A stretch of 41,131 nucleotides of DNA from a bacterium (GCA_028824415.1 JAPPDX010000132.1:1-41131); one strand, 5' to 3'; positions 26,918 to 35,331 are shown, counted from the stretch's first letter. The notes: generated from the letters alone by a model not told the origin. Made by a program: numbers and translations.

Positions 26918-28167
26918 GCGGCAGCGAGGGCACCTCCGGCGTGGATCTCCTGACCCCCGAGCGGGTCGCCGACCCCTACCCGGTGTTCGCGGAGCTGCGA
27001 CGTGAGCGACCTGTCTTCTACAACGAGCACTACCGGGCCTGGTTCGTCCACCGGCACGACGATCTGCTGGCGGCGCTCAAGGACACCCGCTTCTCCTCCG
27101 ACCGGATCCGGCCGGTCTTCGAGCACAAGCTCACCGAGGCGCAGCGCCAGGAGCGCGCCCCCACCTACCGAATCCTCGGTGAGTGGATGGTGTTCCGAGA
27201 CCCGCCCGACCACACGCGCCTGCGCAAGCTCGTCAGCCGGGCATTCACGCCGCGGTCCATCTCGCTGTGGCAGCCGCGCATCATCGAGGTGATCGACGCC
27301 CTCATCGCCGACTTGGCGCCGCGCGGCCACATGGACGTGATCGGCGACTTCGCCTACCCGCTGCCCGCGGTGGTGATCGCCGAGATGATGGGCGTGCCCC
27401 CCGCGGATCGCGACCTGTTCAAAGACTGGTCCGACGACCTGATGGTGCTGGTCTTCGGCGCGCGAGGCGTCGAAGGGCGCCGCGAGCGCGCCCAGCACGG
27501 TCTGCTGGAGCTCTCGGAGTACCTCGGCGGCTTGGTCCGGCGGTTCCGGGCCGCGCCGGAGGAGAACCTCATCGGCACCCTCATCCGCGCCCAGGAGGGC
27601 GATGACACGCTGACCGACGACGAGATCGTGGGCACGTGCATCTTGTTGCTGTTCGGGGGGCACGAGACCACCACCAACCTCATCGGGAACGGTTTGCATG
27701 CCCTGCTGGGGAACCCTGACCAACTCGAGCGCCTACGTGTCCATGACGGCACCGACTACCTGCGAGCGGCCACCGAGGAGATCCTTCGCTTCGACGGACC
27801 GTCCAAGATGCAGGTGCGCATGGCGGCAACCGACATCGAGATAGGCGGTCAACTGATCCGCCGCCACGACATGGTCTACCTGGTGCAGGCCGCCGCCAAC
27901 CGGGACCCCGGGGTCTTTGCGGATCCCGACCGCCTCGACCTGGAGCGCAGCCCCACCGACCACGTGGGCTTCGGGTTCGGGCTGCACTACTGCCTCGGTG
28001 CCGCGGTGGCCCGCCTGGAAGGTTCGATCGCGCTCGATGCGCTCGCCCGACGCCTACCCGACCTGCGCCCCGGCCCGGAACCCCCCGAGTGGCACCCGAC
28101 GCTCATCAGCCGGGGGATGTCCTCGTTCTGCGTTTCCTACACCCCCAGCGAGGGGACCGCGGCGTGA
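26914..28167 (+). CDS. Cytochrome P450 (divergent from the other three)
   Basis: A 417-residue P450 with I-helix LLFGGHETTTNLIGNG, ExxR in EEILRFDG, and heme loop FGFGLHYCLGAAVARLEG. It differs from the other island P450s by lacking the NYEWQ..P.HG segment and by having a longer insert before MVFRDPPDHTRLRKLVS, which resembles the CYP107/CYP125-like soluble class in general pattern only. Starts at a GTG (26914) that overlaps the thiolase stop; GGAGGG lies six bases upstream. Ends in a GTGA overlap with the SDR gene, so thiolase, P450 and SDR are one tightly coupled unit. Confidence 0.95.
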   Translation: MSGSEGTSGVDLLTPERVADPYPVFAELRRERPVFYNEHYRAWFVHRHDDLLAALKDTRFSSDRIRPVFEHKLTEAQRQERAPTYRILGEWMVFRDPPDHTRLRKLVSRAFTPRSISLWQPRIIEVIDALIADLAPRGHMDVIGDFAYPLPAVVIAEMMGVPPADRDLFKDWSDDLMVLVFGARGVEGRRERAQHGLLELSEYLGGLVRRFRAAPEENLIGTLIRAQEGDDTLTDDEIVGTCILLLFGGHETTTNLIGNGLHALLGNPDQLERLRVHDGTDYLRAATEEILRFDGPSKMQVRMAATDIEIGGQLIRRHDMVYLVQAAANRDPGVFADPDRLDLERSPTDHVGFGFGLHYCLGAAVARLEGSIALDALARRLPDLRPGPEPPEWHPTLISRGMSSFCVSYTPSEGTAA

Positions 28168-28940
28168 ACATCCCCGACGCCGCCGCACCGCTCGCCTCCC
28201 TAGCAGGCAAGAGGGCGGCGGTGACCGGCGCCAGCGGCGACATCGGGCGGGCCATCGCCCTCTCCCTCGCGGCCGCCGGCGCCGACGTGGCGCTCCTGGC
28301 ACGCCGGCGCGAGCGCCTCGAAGCCCTCGCCGGCGAGCTTCAGGCCCTGGGCCGGCGAGCCGCCGTCCTGCCGGTGGACGTCACCGACGGCGAGGCCGTC
28401 GCCTCGGCCGCCGCCTCGGCCAGCGAGCAACTCGGGCCCATCGACATCCTCGTGAACAATGCCGGGGGCGCCCGCTTCCTGGCCCCGGCGCTCGACATTG
28501 CCGAGGGCGGCTGGAACAAGACGGTGGCGCTCAACCTCACCGCGCCGTTCCTCTGCGCGCAGGCCTTCGGTGGCCCGATGGTCGAACGCGGTGGCGGGGC
28601 CATCGTCAACGTGGGCTCGGTCGCGGGCTTGCGCCACCTGGCGGGAATGTCGGCCTACACCGCCGCCAAGGGCGGACTGTTCGCCCAGACCCGCGCCCTG
28701 GCACGGGAGTGGGCGCCGCACGGCGTGCGGGTCAACGCCGTCGCCCCCGGCTTTGTGGCCACGTCTGGCTGGGACTCCTTCAACCCCGACGAGGTCACCG
28801 CGGCGTCCGAGCTCAGCATCCCCCTCGGCCGCTGGGCCACCCCCGCCGAGGTGGCGGGGCCCGTGGCCTTCCTGGCCTCCGACGCCGCTTCCTACATCAC
28901 CGGTACCACTCTCATCATCGACGGCGGGATGCTGGCATGA
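28164..28940 (+). CDS. Short-chain dehydrogenase/reductase (SDR)
   Basis: A 258-residue classical SDR: TGASGDIG cofactor loop at about residues 21-28, NNAGGARF, catalytic Ser in NVGSVAGLRH, YTAAKGG with the Tyr-Lys pair, and the C-terminal SYITGTTLIIDGGM. Arg residues just after the second strand (ARRRERLE) suggest NADP rather than NAD, by the usual rule. Starts at a GTG overlapping the P450 stop, so it is translated together with it and probably oxidises the alcohol the P450 makes. The gap that follows contains repeat copy B. Confidence 0.93.
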   Translation: MNIPDAAAPLASLAGKRAAVTGASGDIGRAIALSLAAAGADVALLARRRERLEALAGELQALGRRAAVLPVDVTDGEAVASAAASASEQLGPIDILVNNAGGARFLAPALDIAEGGWNKTVALNLTAPFLCAQAFGGPMVERGGGAIVNVGSVAGLRHLAGMSAYTAAKGGLFAQTRALAREWAPHGVRVNAVAPGFVATSGWDSFNPDEVTAASELSIPLGRWATPAEVAGPVAFLASDAASYITGTTLIIDGGMLA

Positions 28941-28963
28941 CGGCACCGATCCAGACCCTGCAA

Positions 28964-29140
28964 GGACGGACCACCAACCGAGGGAGGGGGGCGGGGGCCG
29001 ATTTGCGACGCCTTGCGCCCGCGCCGAAGGAGCAAACGGCACCCCGCCCCCCGACCGGACCGAGCGATACGGCGAGGGTGGGGACGCCGGGGGGCGGCAG
29101 ATCGATTTCACCAGACGATCCGACGACGGCCACCGACAGC
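28964..29140. repeat. Dispersed intergenic repeat, copy B
   Basis: Fills most of the 266-base gap between the SDR and NTF2-like genes. Module 1 (about 28964-29058) contains GGACCACCAA, GGGGGCCGATT and the 29-base core at 29004-29032. Module 2 (about 29075-29138) contains GACGCCGGGGGGCGGC, a GATCGATTTCACCAGACGA-type stretch and CGACGGCCACC. Copy C at 33075-33241 has both modules in the opposite order, and copy A has the core alone. Confidence 0.65.
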
Positions 29141-29206
29141 CTCACCCGGACCGCGCTCCACTGATCTTGATCAGACCGAACCCCTCAGAACCCTAGGAGA
29201 GTGAGC

Positions 29207-29755
29207 ATGACCACAGACCTCGAACAACGCATCGCCCGGCTGGAAGCGCGTGAGGCCATCCGTCAACTGGTGTTCGACTATTCCACCGCGGTGGACGATC
29301 GGGACTTCGAGCGAATCGCCGAGGTCTTCTGCGCCGACGGCACGTTCGGACACGCCGACGGGCGGGACACGACCACCGGCCGCGACGCCATCGTGGAGTT
29401 CTACCGCAAGCGCACCGGGCTCATGGGACCCACCTACCACTATCCCCACAGCCACCGCATCGACTTCACCGACGACGACAGCGCCACCGGCACAGTGCTG
29501 GCACACGCCGAGTTGGCGCTCGAGGGTACGACGTACCAGGTCGGGCTCCGCTACGCCGACACGTACCGGCGCGAGGACGGCGCCTGGCGCTTCGGCTCGC
29601 GCACCATCTGCTTCCTCTACTTCATGCCGCTCAGCGAGCTGATCAACGGGGGACTCGGCGCGCCGGACCGCAAGCGCTACCCGGACGTGGGGCCGATTGC
29701 CGCCGACCTGCCCGAGACGCTGGCCACGTGGCGTGCAGCCAAGGGCCTCGACTGA
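29207..29755 (+). CDS. NTF2-like / SnoaL-like protein (second copy of the fold)
   Basis: A 182-residue protein of the SnoaL-like_4 type: EQRIARLEAREAIRQLVFDY, the VDDRDFERIAEVFCADGTFG segment with a likely catalytic aspartate-containing turn, HYPHSHRIDFTDDDSATGTV and YADTYRREDGAWRF. This subtype includes ring-hydroxylating dioxygenase-like small subunits, bile-acid 7-alpha-dehydratase-like enzymes and polyketide cyclases, so dehydration or isomerisation of a hydroxylated intermediate is plausible. The ATG at 29207 follows AGGAG with seven-base spacing; the GTG at 29201 is too close to that site. Confidence 0.87.
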   Translation: MTTDLEQRIARLEAREAIRQLVFDYSTAVDDRDFERIAEVFCADGTFGHADGRDTTTGRDAIVEFYRKRTGLMGPTYHYPHSHRIDFTDDDSATGTVLAHAELALEGTTYQVGLRYADTYRREDGAWRFGSRTICFLYFMPLSELINGGLGAPDRKRYPDVGPIAADLPETLATWRAAKGLD

Positions 29756-29859
29756 CGGCCCCGGACCAACTGTGCGCCGACCGTCGTCTGGAATACTCTG
29801 GCGAACGCGATGCGGCCCGAAGGGACTCCACGACAGACCCCGGACAAGGACGGTTCACC

Positions 29860-30558
29860 ATGACCACCTCCCCAGCCCAAACCTCCTCCGAGGTGATCGG
29901 CGACATCGTCACTGCATGCCAGGCGCTCGCAGCGAACGGCTGTGACACCGGGATCGGCGGCCACGTCAGCGTGCGGGCGGCCGGCGAGGACGCCCTCTGG
30001 ATCAACTCCTTCGACCGGACCCTGGGAGAGATCGGCCACGACGACGTCATGAAGCTCGACTACGCGGGCAACCTCCTCGAGGGCAACCGCTTCGTGAGTC
30101 CCGGCTGGGAATTCCACGCCGGCATCTACGGACAGCGGTCAGACGTGAACTCGATCGTGCACACGCACTCGTTCTGGATCTGCGCCCTGGCTTCCATGGC
30201 ACGGCCACTGAAGATGCGCCACAACCTGTGCACCCTCTTCCACCAGGACCAGGTCATGAGCCCGGATGACGACTTCGATTCGATCGGCCCGGTCATCGGG
30301 GACTGCTCGACTGTGCTCATCCCCTGGCACGGCGGGATCACCGTCGGGAGCAGCCTGCAGCGCGCCGCCGCCCTCCACGTCACGCTGGACCAGATGGCCC
30401 GCCTGGACGTCACGCTGGAGCCCACCGGCGCCCCGGAGCTCCCCGAAGAGGCCCGGCTGCCGATGCGCAAGCTCATCGACGAGGTTGCCGGTTACCTGGA
30501 GCAGACCTGGGACCTCATGGGCCGCCAGGCTGCCGACTACCGCCACCGGGGCGTCTGA
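29860..30558 (+). CDS. Class II aldolase/adducin-family protein
   Basis: A 232-residue zinc-dependent aldolase-fold protein. Metal ligands are visible as HTH in IVHTHSFW (H101, H103) and H157 in IPWHGGI; E84 in GWEFHAGIY is the likely acid/base residue. The glycine-rich phosphate-binding start GCDTGIGGHVSVR is also present. Family members cleave or decarboxylate hydroxy-keto compounds, for example fuculose phosphate, or act on sugar acids. In this island it may do the carbon-carbon cleavage of an oxidised intermediate. The ATG at 29860 follows AAGGA with nine-base spacing; the open frame upstream to 29728 overlaps the preceding gene and is not real. Confidence 0.9.
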   Translation: MTTSPAQTSSEVIGDIVTACQALAANGCDTGIGGHVSVRAAGEDALWINSFDRTLGEIGHDDVMKLDYAGNLLEGNRFVSPGWEFHAGIYGQRSDVNSIVHTHSFWICALASMARPLKMRHNLCTLFHQDQVMSPDDDFDSIGPVIGDCSTVLIPWHGGITVGSSLQRAAALHVTLDQMARLDVTLEPTGAPELPEEARLPMRKLIDEVAGYLEQTWDLMGRQAADYRHRGV

Positions 30559-30618
30559 CCGGCACCTCGATCCTGATCCGAGCCCCAACCGAAGCCGAGC
30601 GCCAGGAGATCCGAGAGA

Positions 30619-31848
30619 ATGACAGCAGTCGCCGCAACCACCGGTCCCGACATCCTGGCACCGGAGTTCAACGCCGACCCGTACCCGTTCTACGCCGAGA
30701 TGCGGGAGCGCTACCCGCTGTACCACCACGAGGTCTCGGGGTTCTGGATGGTCTCCCGCTACCGGGACGTGGAGCGGATCTTCAAGGACGGCGAGTCGTT
30801 CTCCAGCCGCAACTACGAGTGGCAGAACGAACCGATCCACGGCGGCCGCACCATGCTGCAGCTCGACGGCCGGGAGCACTCCGCCCACCGCAACATCGTC
30901 GGCCCGCAGTTCCGCGGCGCCTACCTCGAGGAACGCGTGCGCGAGATCATCGAGCACACGGCGCACAAGCTGATCGACCGGTTCCAGGCTGACGGCCACG
31001 TGGACCTGCGGGAGCAGTTCACCAAGAAGTTCCCACTCGACGTGATCATGTACATGATCGGCCTCCCGCTGGAGGATCACGAGACGTTCCGCCGCTGGGT
31101 GGACCTCGGCATCGAGTTCCAGTCCAACTTCGCCGGTGACCCGGAGGTGGAGCGGCGTGGCCTCGAGGCGCAGGCGCAGTTCGCCGACTACCTCACGCCC
31201 ATCATCGCCGACCGGCGAGAGAATCCCGGTGAGGACCTGCTGTCGAAGATGCTGGAGGGGAGTTCCGACGGCATCACCATGGAGGACTGGGAGGTCCGGG
31301 CCTTCACCAGCCTGCTGGTGAGTGCAGGCGGCGAGACCACCGACAATGCGCTGGCCTCGATGGTGTGCCGCCTGCTCGAGGACCCCGAGCAGATGGAGGC
31401 CGTGCGCAACGACCGATCACTGATCACCGCCGCGTTGGCCGAGACGCTGCGCCACTCGGGACCGGTGCAGATGATCATGCGCCAGGCCGAGCGCGACACC
31501 GCGCTGTCCGGAGGCGTGGTCCCCGCCGGCGGCACGGTGGCCTGCGTGCTGGGCGCGGCCAACCGTGATCCCGACCAGTTCGCCGATCCCGACACGTTCG
31601 ACATCCACCGTCCCGACTTGAACGTGGCAAAGGCCTTCAACGCTGCCGCAAACCACGTGGAGTTCGCCCTCGGACGGCACTTCTGCGTGGGGGCGCACCT
31701 GACCCGGGTGGAGGTGGATGTCGCCATGGATGCCCTCCTCAACCGGCTCCCCGCGATGGACTTCGCCCCCGGATTCGAGGCCGACGAGACCGGCATCTTC
31801 ACCCGCGGGCCTCGCCACGTGGACCTGGTCTTCCAGCCCGCTGCCTGA
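30619..31848 (+). CDS. Cytochrome P450
   Basis: A 409-residue P450 of the same local subfamily as the pair at 22607 and 23876: GPDILAPEFNADPYPFYAEM, NYEWQNEPIHGGRTML, I-helix VSAGGETTDNA, ETLRHSGPVQMIMRQ, and heme loop FALGRHFCVGAHLTRVE. Its start ATG at 30619 is preceded by a GGAGATCCGAGAGA stretch. Placed 60 bases after the aldolase gene on the same strand. As with the other three, no electron-transfer partner is encoded nearby. Confidence 0.95.
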   Translation: MTAVAATTGPDILAPEFNADPYPFYAEMRERYPLYHHEVSGFWMVSRYRDVERIFKDGESFSSRNYEWQNEPIHGGRTMLQLDGREHSAHRNIVGPQFRGAYLEERVREIIEHTAHKLIDRFQADGHVDLREQFTKKFPLDVIMYMIGLPLEDHETFRRWVDLGIEFQSNFAGDPEVERRGLEAQAQFADYLTPIIADRRENPGEDLLSKMLEGSSDGITMEDWEVRAFTSLLVSAGGETTDNALASMVCRLLEDPEQMEAVRNDRSLITAALAETLRHSGPVQMIMRQAERDTALSGGVVPAGGTVACVLGAANRDPDQFADPDTFDIHRPDLNVAKAFNAAANHVEFALGRHFCVGAHLTRVEVDVAMDALLNRLPAMDFAPGFEADETGIFTRGPRHVDLVFQPAA

Positions 31849-31947
31849 CCGTCTCCTGCGTGTGGCGCCCCGCCACGGACCCCGTTAGGGTTCGGCCGAC
31901 GGGCGACGGCGTCACCCACTTCCCGGCAATCGCGAGGAGACCGGCCC

Positions 31948-32235
31948 ATGGCGGTTTATCTGATCTCGAGCATTGACGTCACCGACGAGACCGACCACGA
32001 CGAGTATCACGAGCAGGGCGAGGCGCTGGTGAGCAACCACGGCGGCAGGTACCTCGTGAACCGCGGCCGAATCGAAGTGCTGAAGGGCGAGTGGGCCCCT
32101 CGGCACGTCAGCATCATCGAGTTCGATGACGCTGACAGCCTGGAGACGATGTTCGAGTCCGACGACTTCGCGAGGCTCAGAGAACTCGCCGCGGGGTTCG
32201 TTGAAGGGAACCTCGTTCGCGTCGACGGCGAGTAG
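31948..32235 (+). CDS. DUF1330 family protein
   Basis: A 95-residue ferredoxin-like (dimeric alpha-beta barrel) protein with family hallmarks: MAVYLISSIDVTDETDHDEY, the EQGEALVSNHGGRYLVNRG core with an exposed arginine pair, and IIEFDDADSLETMFESDDF. The function of DUF1330 is unknown; it is widespread in soil bacteria. GAGGAG lies eight bases before the ATG at 31948. It follows the P450 by 99 bases and may be its cotranscribed partner. Confidence 0.88.
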   Translation: MAVYLISSIDVTDETDHDEYHEQGEALVSNHGGRYLVNRGRIEVLKGEWAPRHVSIIEFDDADSLETMFESDDFARLRELAAGFVEGNLVRVDGE

Positions 32236-32321
32236 CCGCCGACCGCTCCAGCAGCACTCGTGCCCCAGCGGTCGGCACACAGACTGTCGCCGACCCGGCG
32301 GCGCGCACCGGCCAAGCCGCC

Positions 32322-33029
32322 GTGGAACTGAACCGGGGCGACGACCAGGGGGCGCGTCACGCCGCCGAGCAACTGTCCCGGGTGCCCCCTCTGTGGAGCC
32401 TGGCCGAGAAGGTGGCGCCGGCCCACGCCGCGCTGGTCGTGGTCGACGTGCAGAACGACTTCTGCTCGCCAGAAGGGATGATGAGCGCTGAAGGGCTCGA
32501 CGTCAGCTCGGCCGTGGCCACCGCCGAGCGCCTGGAAGGCTTCATCACCTCGGCCCGGCGGGCAGGTGTGCTGGTGGTGTTCGTCCGCAGCGTCCTCTCG
32601 AGCGACGACAACCGCTACCTCAGCGACGTGATCCTCGAGCAGGCCACACGCCGCCGCGCCGGCAGCTACACGCTGCGCCCCGTCTGCGTGGACGGCTCCT
32701 TCGGCGGCGACTACTACGGCAACGTGCGGCCAGCCCCCGGCGACCCGGTGGTCACCAAACACCGTTACAGCGCCTTCCTGCGCACCGATCTGGAGACCAT
32801 CCTGCGCACCGCCGGCATCCGCACGGTCGTGCTGGCGGGGGTCGCCACCAACGTGTGCGTCGAGACCACCGCCCGTGACGCCTTCATGCGCGACTTCTAC
32901 GTGGTGCTGTGCTCCGACGGCACCGCCGCCTACAGCGACGCCGAACACGAGGCCACCCTCACCACCATCGACCGCTACTTCGGCCAGGTCGCCTCCATCA
33001 CCGAGATCGCCACCGCCTGGAATCGGTAG
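32322..33029 (+). CDS. Isochorismatase-like cysteine hydrolase (RutB/N-carbamoylsarcosine-amidase type)
   Basis: A ~235-residue hydrolase with the catalytic triad of the superfamily: Asp42 in VVVDVQNDF, Lys146 in VVTKHRYSAF and nucleophile Cys179 in AGVATNVCVETTARDAF. A cis-peptide-forming VAT precedes the cysteine. The long insertion with GSFGGDYYGNV resembles ureidoacrylate and N-carbamoyl amidases, so C-N amide cleavage with release of ammonia or carbamate is more likely than isochorismate hydrolysis. The start is uncertain: the GTG at 32322 has no ribosome site, and a later GTG near 32380 would remove about 20 residues without touching the triad. Confidence 0.88.
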   Translation: MELNRGDDQGARHAAEQLSRVPPLWSLAEKVAPAHAALVVVDVQNDFCSPEGMMSAEGLDVSSAVATAERLEGFITSARRAGVLVVFVRSVLSSDDNRYLSDVILEQATRRRAGSYTLRPVCVDGSFGGDYYGNVRPAPGDPVVTKHRYSAFLRTDLETILRTAGIRTVVLAGVATNVCVETTARDAFMRDFYVVLCSDGTAAYSDAEHEATLTTIDRYFGQVASITEIATAWNR

Positions 33030-33366
33030 CAGAGAGCCGTGGATTCCGGCCTTCGCCGGAATGACGAGTCAGCGAGGGCGGTGACGCCGGGGGGCGGCGC
33101 CGGATCGAATTCGCCAGACGAGCCGCCGACGGCCACCGGCGGCCCCGTCCGGACCACCACAAGACGGCGAGGGAGGGTCCGGGGGCCGATTCGCGATGCT
33201 TTGCGCCTGCGCCGAAGGAGCGAACCGGACCCCGACCCGACAGCCGTGAATCAACGAGAGCGGGAATCAATCTTATTGCCGAGTGTTTTGGTCGGGATTC
33301 ATGTAACCTGCTCCGGTCGGCCGACTACCGGCACGGCAATCGCACCGAAGAATCGGAGGGTCACTC
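33030..33366. other. 337-base gap with repeat copy C before the carbonic anhydrase gene
   Basis: The left two-thirds is the composite repeat (listed separately). The right end (about 33255-33320) becomes AT-richer and presumably holds the carbonic anhydrase promoter; TTGCCG at 33276-33281 with TCATGT at 33299-33304 (17 bases apart) is the best pair I can find, and it is weak. No gene is seen. Confidence 0.4.
33043..33241. repeat. Dispersed intergenic repeat, copy C, with REP-like hairpin
   Basis: It begins with a perfect hairpin ATTCCGGC-CTTC-GCCGGAAT (33043-33062) and continues AATGACG, the style of the widespread REP-like intergenic hairpins. It is followed by module 2 (about 33075-33143) and then module 1 (about 33151-33241), including the core at 33192-33220 (CGCGATGCTTTGCGCC then TGCGCCGAAGGAG). 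It shares both modules with copy B, in swapped order. Confidence 0.7.
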
Positions 33367-33861
33367 ATGTCCGAGACAGCAGCGATGCTCGAAGCCAACG
33401 CCGCCTACGTCGCAGACTTCAGCGAAGGCAACAAGCCGATGCCTCCGGCCCGAGGGGTCGCGGCAGTCGTCTGCATGGACGCCCGCATCCACCCGTCGGA
33501 GATGCTGGGCCTGACCCTCGGGGACGCCCACGTGATCCGCAACGCCGGCGGGCGGGTTTCCGACGACGCCATCCGCTCGCTCATCATCTCCTCGACCCTG
33601 CTGGGCACCAAGGAGTTCATCGTCGTGCACCACACCGACTGCGGGATGGTCACCTTCTCCAACGACGACCTGCGGGGCATCCTCGCCGAGCGGCGCGGCA
33701 GCGACGCCAGCGACATCGACTTCCTGCCGTTCGGAGACCTCGAGCAGAGCGTCCGGGACGACATCGCGACCATCCGTGCCAGCGAGCACCTCGACCAGTC
33801 GATCCCCGTGCGAGGGTTCGTCTACGACGTCGACACCGGGGCGCTCCACGAGGTGAACTGA
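33367..33861 (+). CDS. Beta-class carbonic anhydrase
   Basis: A 164-residue enzyme interconverting CO2 and bicarbonate. Zinc ligands are C36 (VVCMDARIHP, with the Asp38-Arg40 dyad), H89 and C92 (VVHHTDCGM), with the usual HVIRNAGGRVSDDAIRSL between them. Short beta-CAs of this type resemble the mycobacterial Rv1284 class. The ATG at 33367 follows GGAGGG with seven-base spacing. It is convergent with the M20 hydrolase, whose carbamoyl-type substrates would release CO2; a functional link is only inference. Confidence 0.95.
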   Translation: MSETAAMLEANAAYVADFSEGNKPMPPARGVAAVVCMDARIHPSEMLGLTLGDAHVIRNAGGRVSDDAIRSLIISSTLLGTKEFIVVHHTDCGMVTFSNDDLRGILAERRGSDASDIDFLPFGDLEQSVRDDIATIRASEHLDQSIPVRGFVYDVDTGALHEVN

Positions 33862-33930
33862 ACCACTACGGCCAAAACGCCGGCCCTCTCCTCGGGCAAG
33901 CAGGCCGGCCCGAACAGGTGGCCTGTCCTC

Positions 33931-35262
33931 TCAGTGACCGGCCGAGCCGACCCCGCGCTCGCCGCGGCTGAACGCGCCTCCCGTCGGTGACACCTCCGGG
34001 ACGTCGTCCTCACGGGAGGCCAGATCGATCATGACCTGCAGGAGCACATCGGCTCCGGCAGCGAGGTCAGCGGGCGCGGTGAACTCCGCCGGATTGTGGC
34101 TGAGCCCCTTGTGGCTCTGCACGAAGATCATCCCGGTGGGGCAGACCCTCGCCAACATCTGGGCGTCGTGGCCCGCGCCCGACGGCAACCGCTTCACGCT
34201 GTGACCCAGGCGCCGGGCGGTGGCCTCGACGAGGTCCACCACCGGGAGATCGAAGATCACCGGCTCGAAGCGGGCCATGGAACGGGTGGAGATACCCACG
34301 CCCTCTGCGGCGGCGATCCGCTCGATGCTCGTGGCCATGAGCCGTTCCGCCTGCTGGAGCTCCAGTTCGTGGATGTTGCGCATGTCCACGCAGAGCCGCG
34401 CCCGGCCGGCGACCACGTTCACCAGGTCGGGGTGCAGATCGATCACTCCCACTGTGGCGACCTGGTAGCCGCCGATGTCGTTGGCGATATCGCGGGCCGC
34501 CACCGCCACCCGGGCGGCGGCGTGGCCGGCGTCGCGGCGCATGCTCATCGGCGTGGTGCCGGCGTGATTGGACTGCCCCTCGATGGTCACCTCCTGCCAG
34601 GAGATCCCCTGCACGCCGCTGACCGCCCCGATGGTGATTCCCTCCTGTTCCAGCACGGGACCCTGCTCGATGTGCAGTTCCACGAAGGCGAACGGCGCCG
34701 GGGCGGGACAGGGCGCCGCGCCGCGATAGCCGATGCGGTCGAGTTCGGCACCCACGGAGATGCCGTCGCTGTCGGTCACGTCGAGCGCCTCCTCGACGCT
34801 CATGCCGCCCACAAACGTCAGGCTCCCCAGCATGTCGGGCGGGAAGCGCGAGCCCTCCTCGTCGGTGAAGAACGCCACCGCCAGTGGGCGCCGCAACCTG
34901 ATCCCGACGGTGCTGAGGGTCTCGATCACCTCGAGCCCGGCCAGCACCCCCAGATTGCCGTCGTAGCGGCCGCCGGTTCGGACGGTGTCGATGTGGCTGC
35001 CGGTCATCACCGGCGGGCCGTCGCCGAGGCCCGGGTAGACGGCGACGACGTTGCCGACGGTGTCCACCGTGATCGACAGACCCAGGTCGCGCATCCATCC
35101 CACGACGAGGTCCCGCCCGTCGCGGTCCTCGTCGGTCAGGGCCAGGCGGCAGTTCCCGCCGTCGCCGGTGTCGCCGATTTGAGCGAGGGCCTCCAGGCGG
35201 CCCAGCAGCCGGTCGATGTCGATCCGCAGATCCCGCAGTCCGCCGTTCAGAGAATCACTCAC
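33931..35262 (-). CDS. M20-family Zn amidohydrolase (N-carbamoyl-amino-acid hydrolase / allantoate amidohydrolase / YlmB type)
   Basis: A 443-residue binuclear-metal hydrolase with the full motif set: TGSHIDTVRTGGRYDGNLGV (metal His and bridging Asp), FFTDEEGSRF (catalytic Glu pair), VELHIEQGPVLE, the dimerisation-lid segment EGQSNHAGTTPMSMRRDA and PSGAGHDAQML near the end. This subgroup cleaves N-carbamoyl or N-formyl groups from amino acids, ureido compounds or a thiamine pyrimidine breakdown product. I start it at the GTG at 35262 (VSDSLNGG); the longer frame runs through the regulatory palindrome. It is divergent from the thiamine-binding-like gene, implying joint control. Confidence 0.92.
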   Translation of the reverse strand: MSDSLNGGLRDLRIDIDRLLGRLEALAQIGDTGDGGNCRLALTDEDRDGRDLVVGWMRDLGLSITVDTVGNVVAVYPGLGDGPPVMTGSHIDTVRTGGRYDGNLGVLAGLEVIETLSTVGIRLRRPLAVAFFTDEEGSRFPPDMLGSLTFVGGMSVEEALDVTDSDGISVGAELDRIGYRGAAPCPAPAPFAFVELHIEQGPVLEQEGITIGAVSGVQGISWQEVTIEGQSNHAGTTPMSMRRDAGHAAARVAVAARDIANDIGGYQVATVGVIDLHPDLVNVVAGRARLCVDMRNIHELELQQAERLMATSIERIAAAEGVGISTRSMARFEPVIFDLPVVDLVEATARRLGHSVKRLPSGAGHDAQMLARVCPTGMIFVQSHKGLSHNPAEFTAPADLAAGADVLLQVMIDLASREDDVPEVSPTGGAFSRGERGVGSAGH

Positions 35263-35272
35263 CTGCCTATGC

Positions 35273-35300
35273 TCATTGACACCCCGGGGGGTGTCAATGA
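35273..35300. promoter_or_regulatory. Perfect 13+2+13 palindrome between divergent genes (probable operator)
   Basis: TCATTGACACCCC (35273-35285), GG, then its exact complement GGGGTGTCAATGA (35288-35300). A consensus -35 hexamer TTGACA is embedded in both arms, one on each strand, but I cannot find good -10 partners at 17 bases. Its place between the M20 hydrolase and the thiamine-binding-like/regulator pair suggests autoregulation of both directions by the HTH protein at 35607. Confidence 0.7.
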
Positions 35301-35331
35301 CCCCACGGACGAACCGGCGATCGGTACTGCC

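Noticed and set aside
35270-35331. Upstream ATG at 35269 as start of the thiamine-binding-like protein
   Set aside because: It would put the palindrome into coding sequence and add 21 residues not seen in the family; the ATG at 35332 gives the normal N-terminus.
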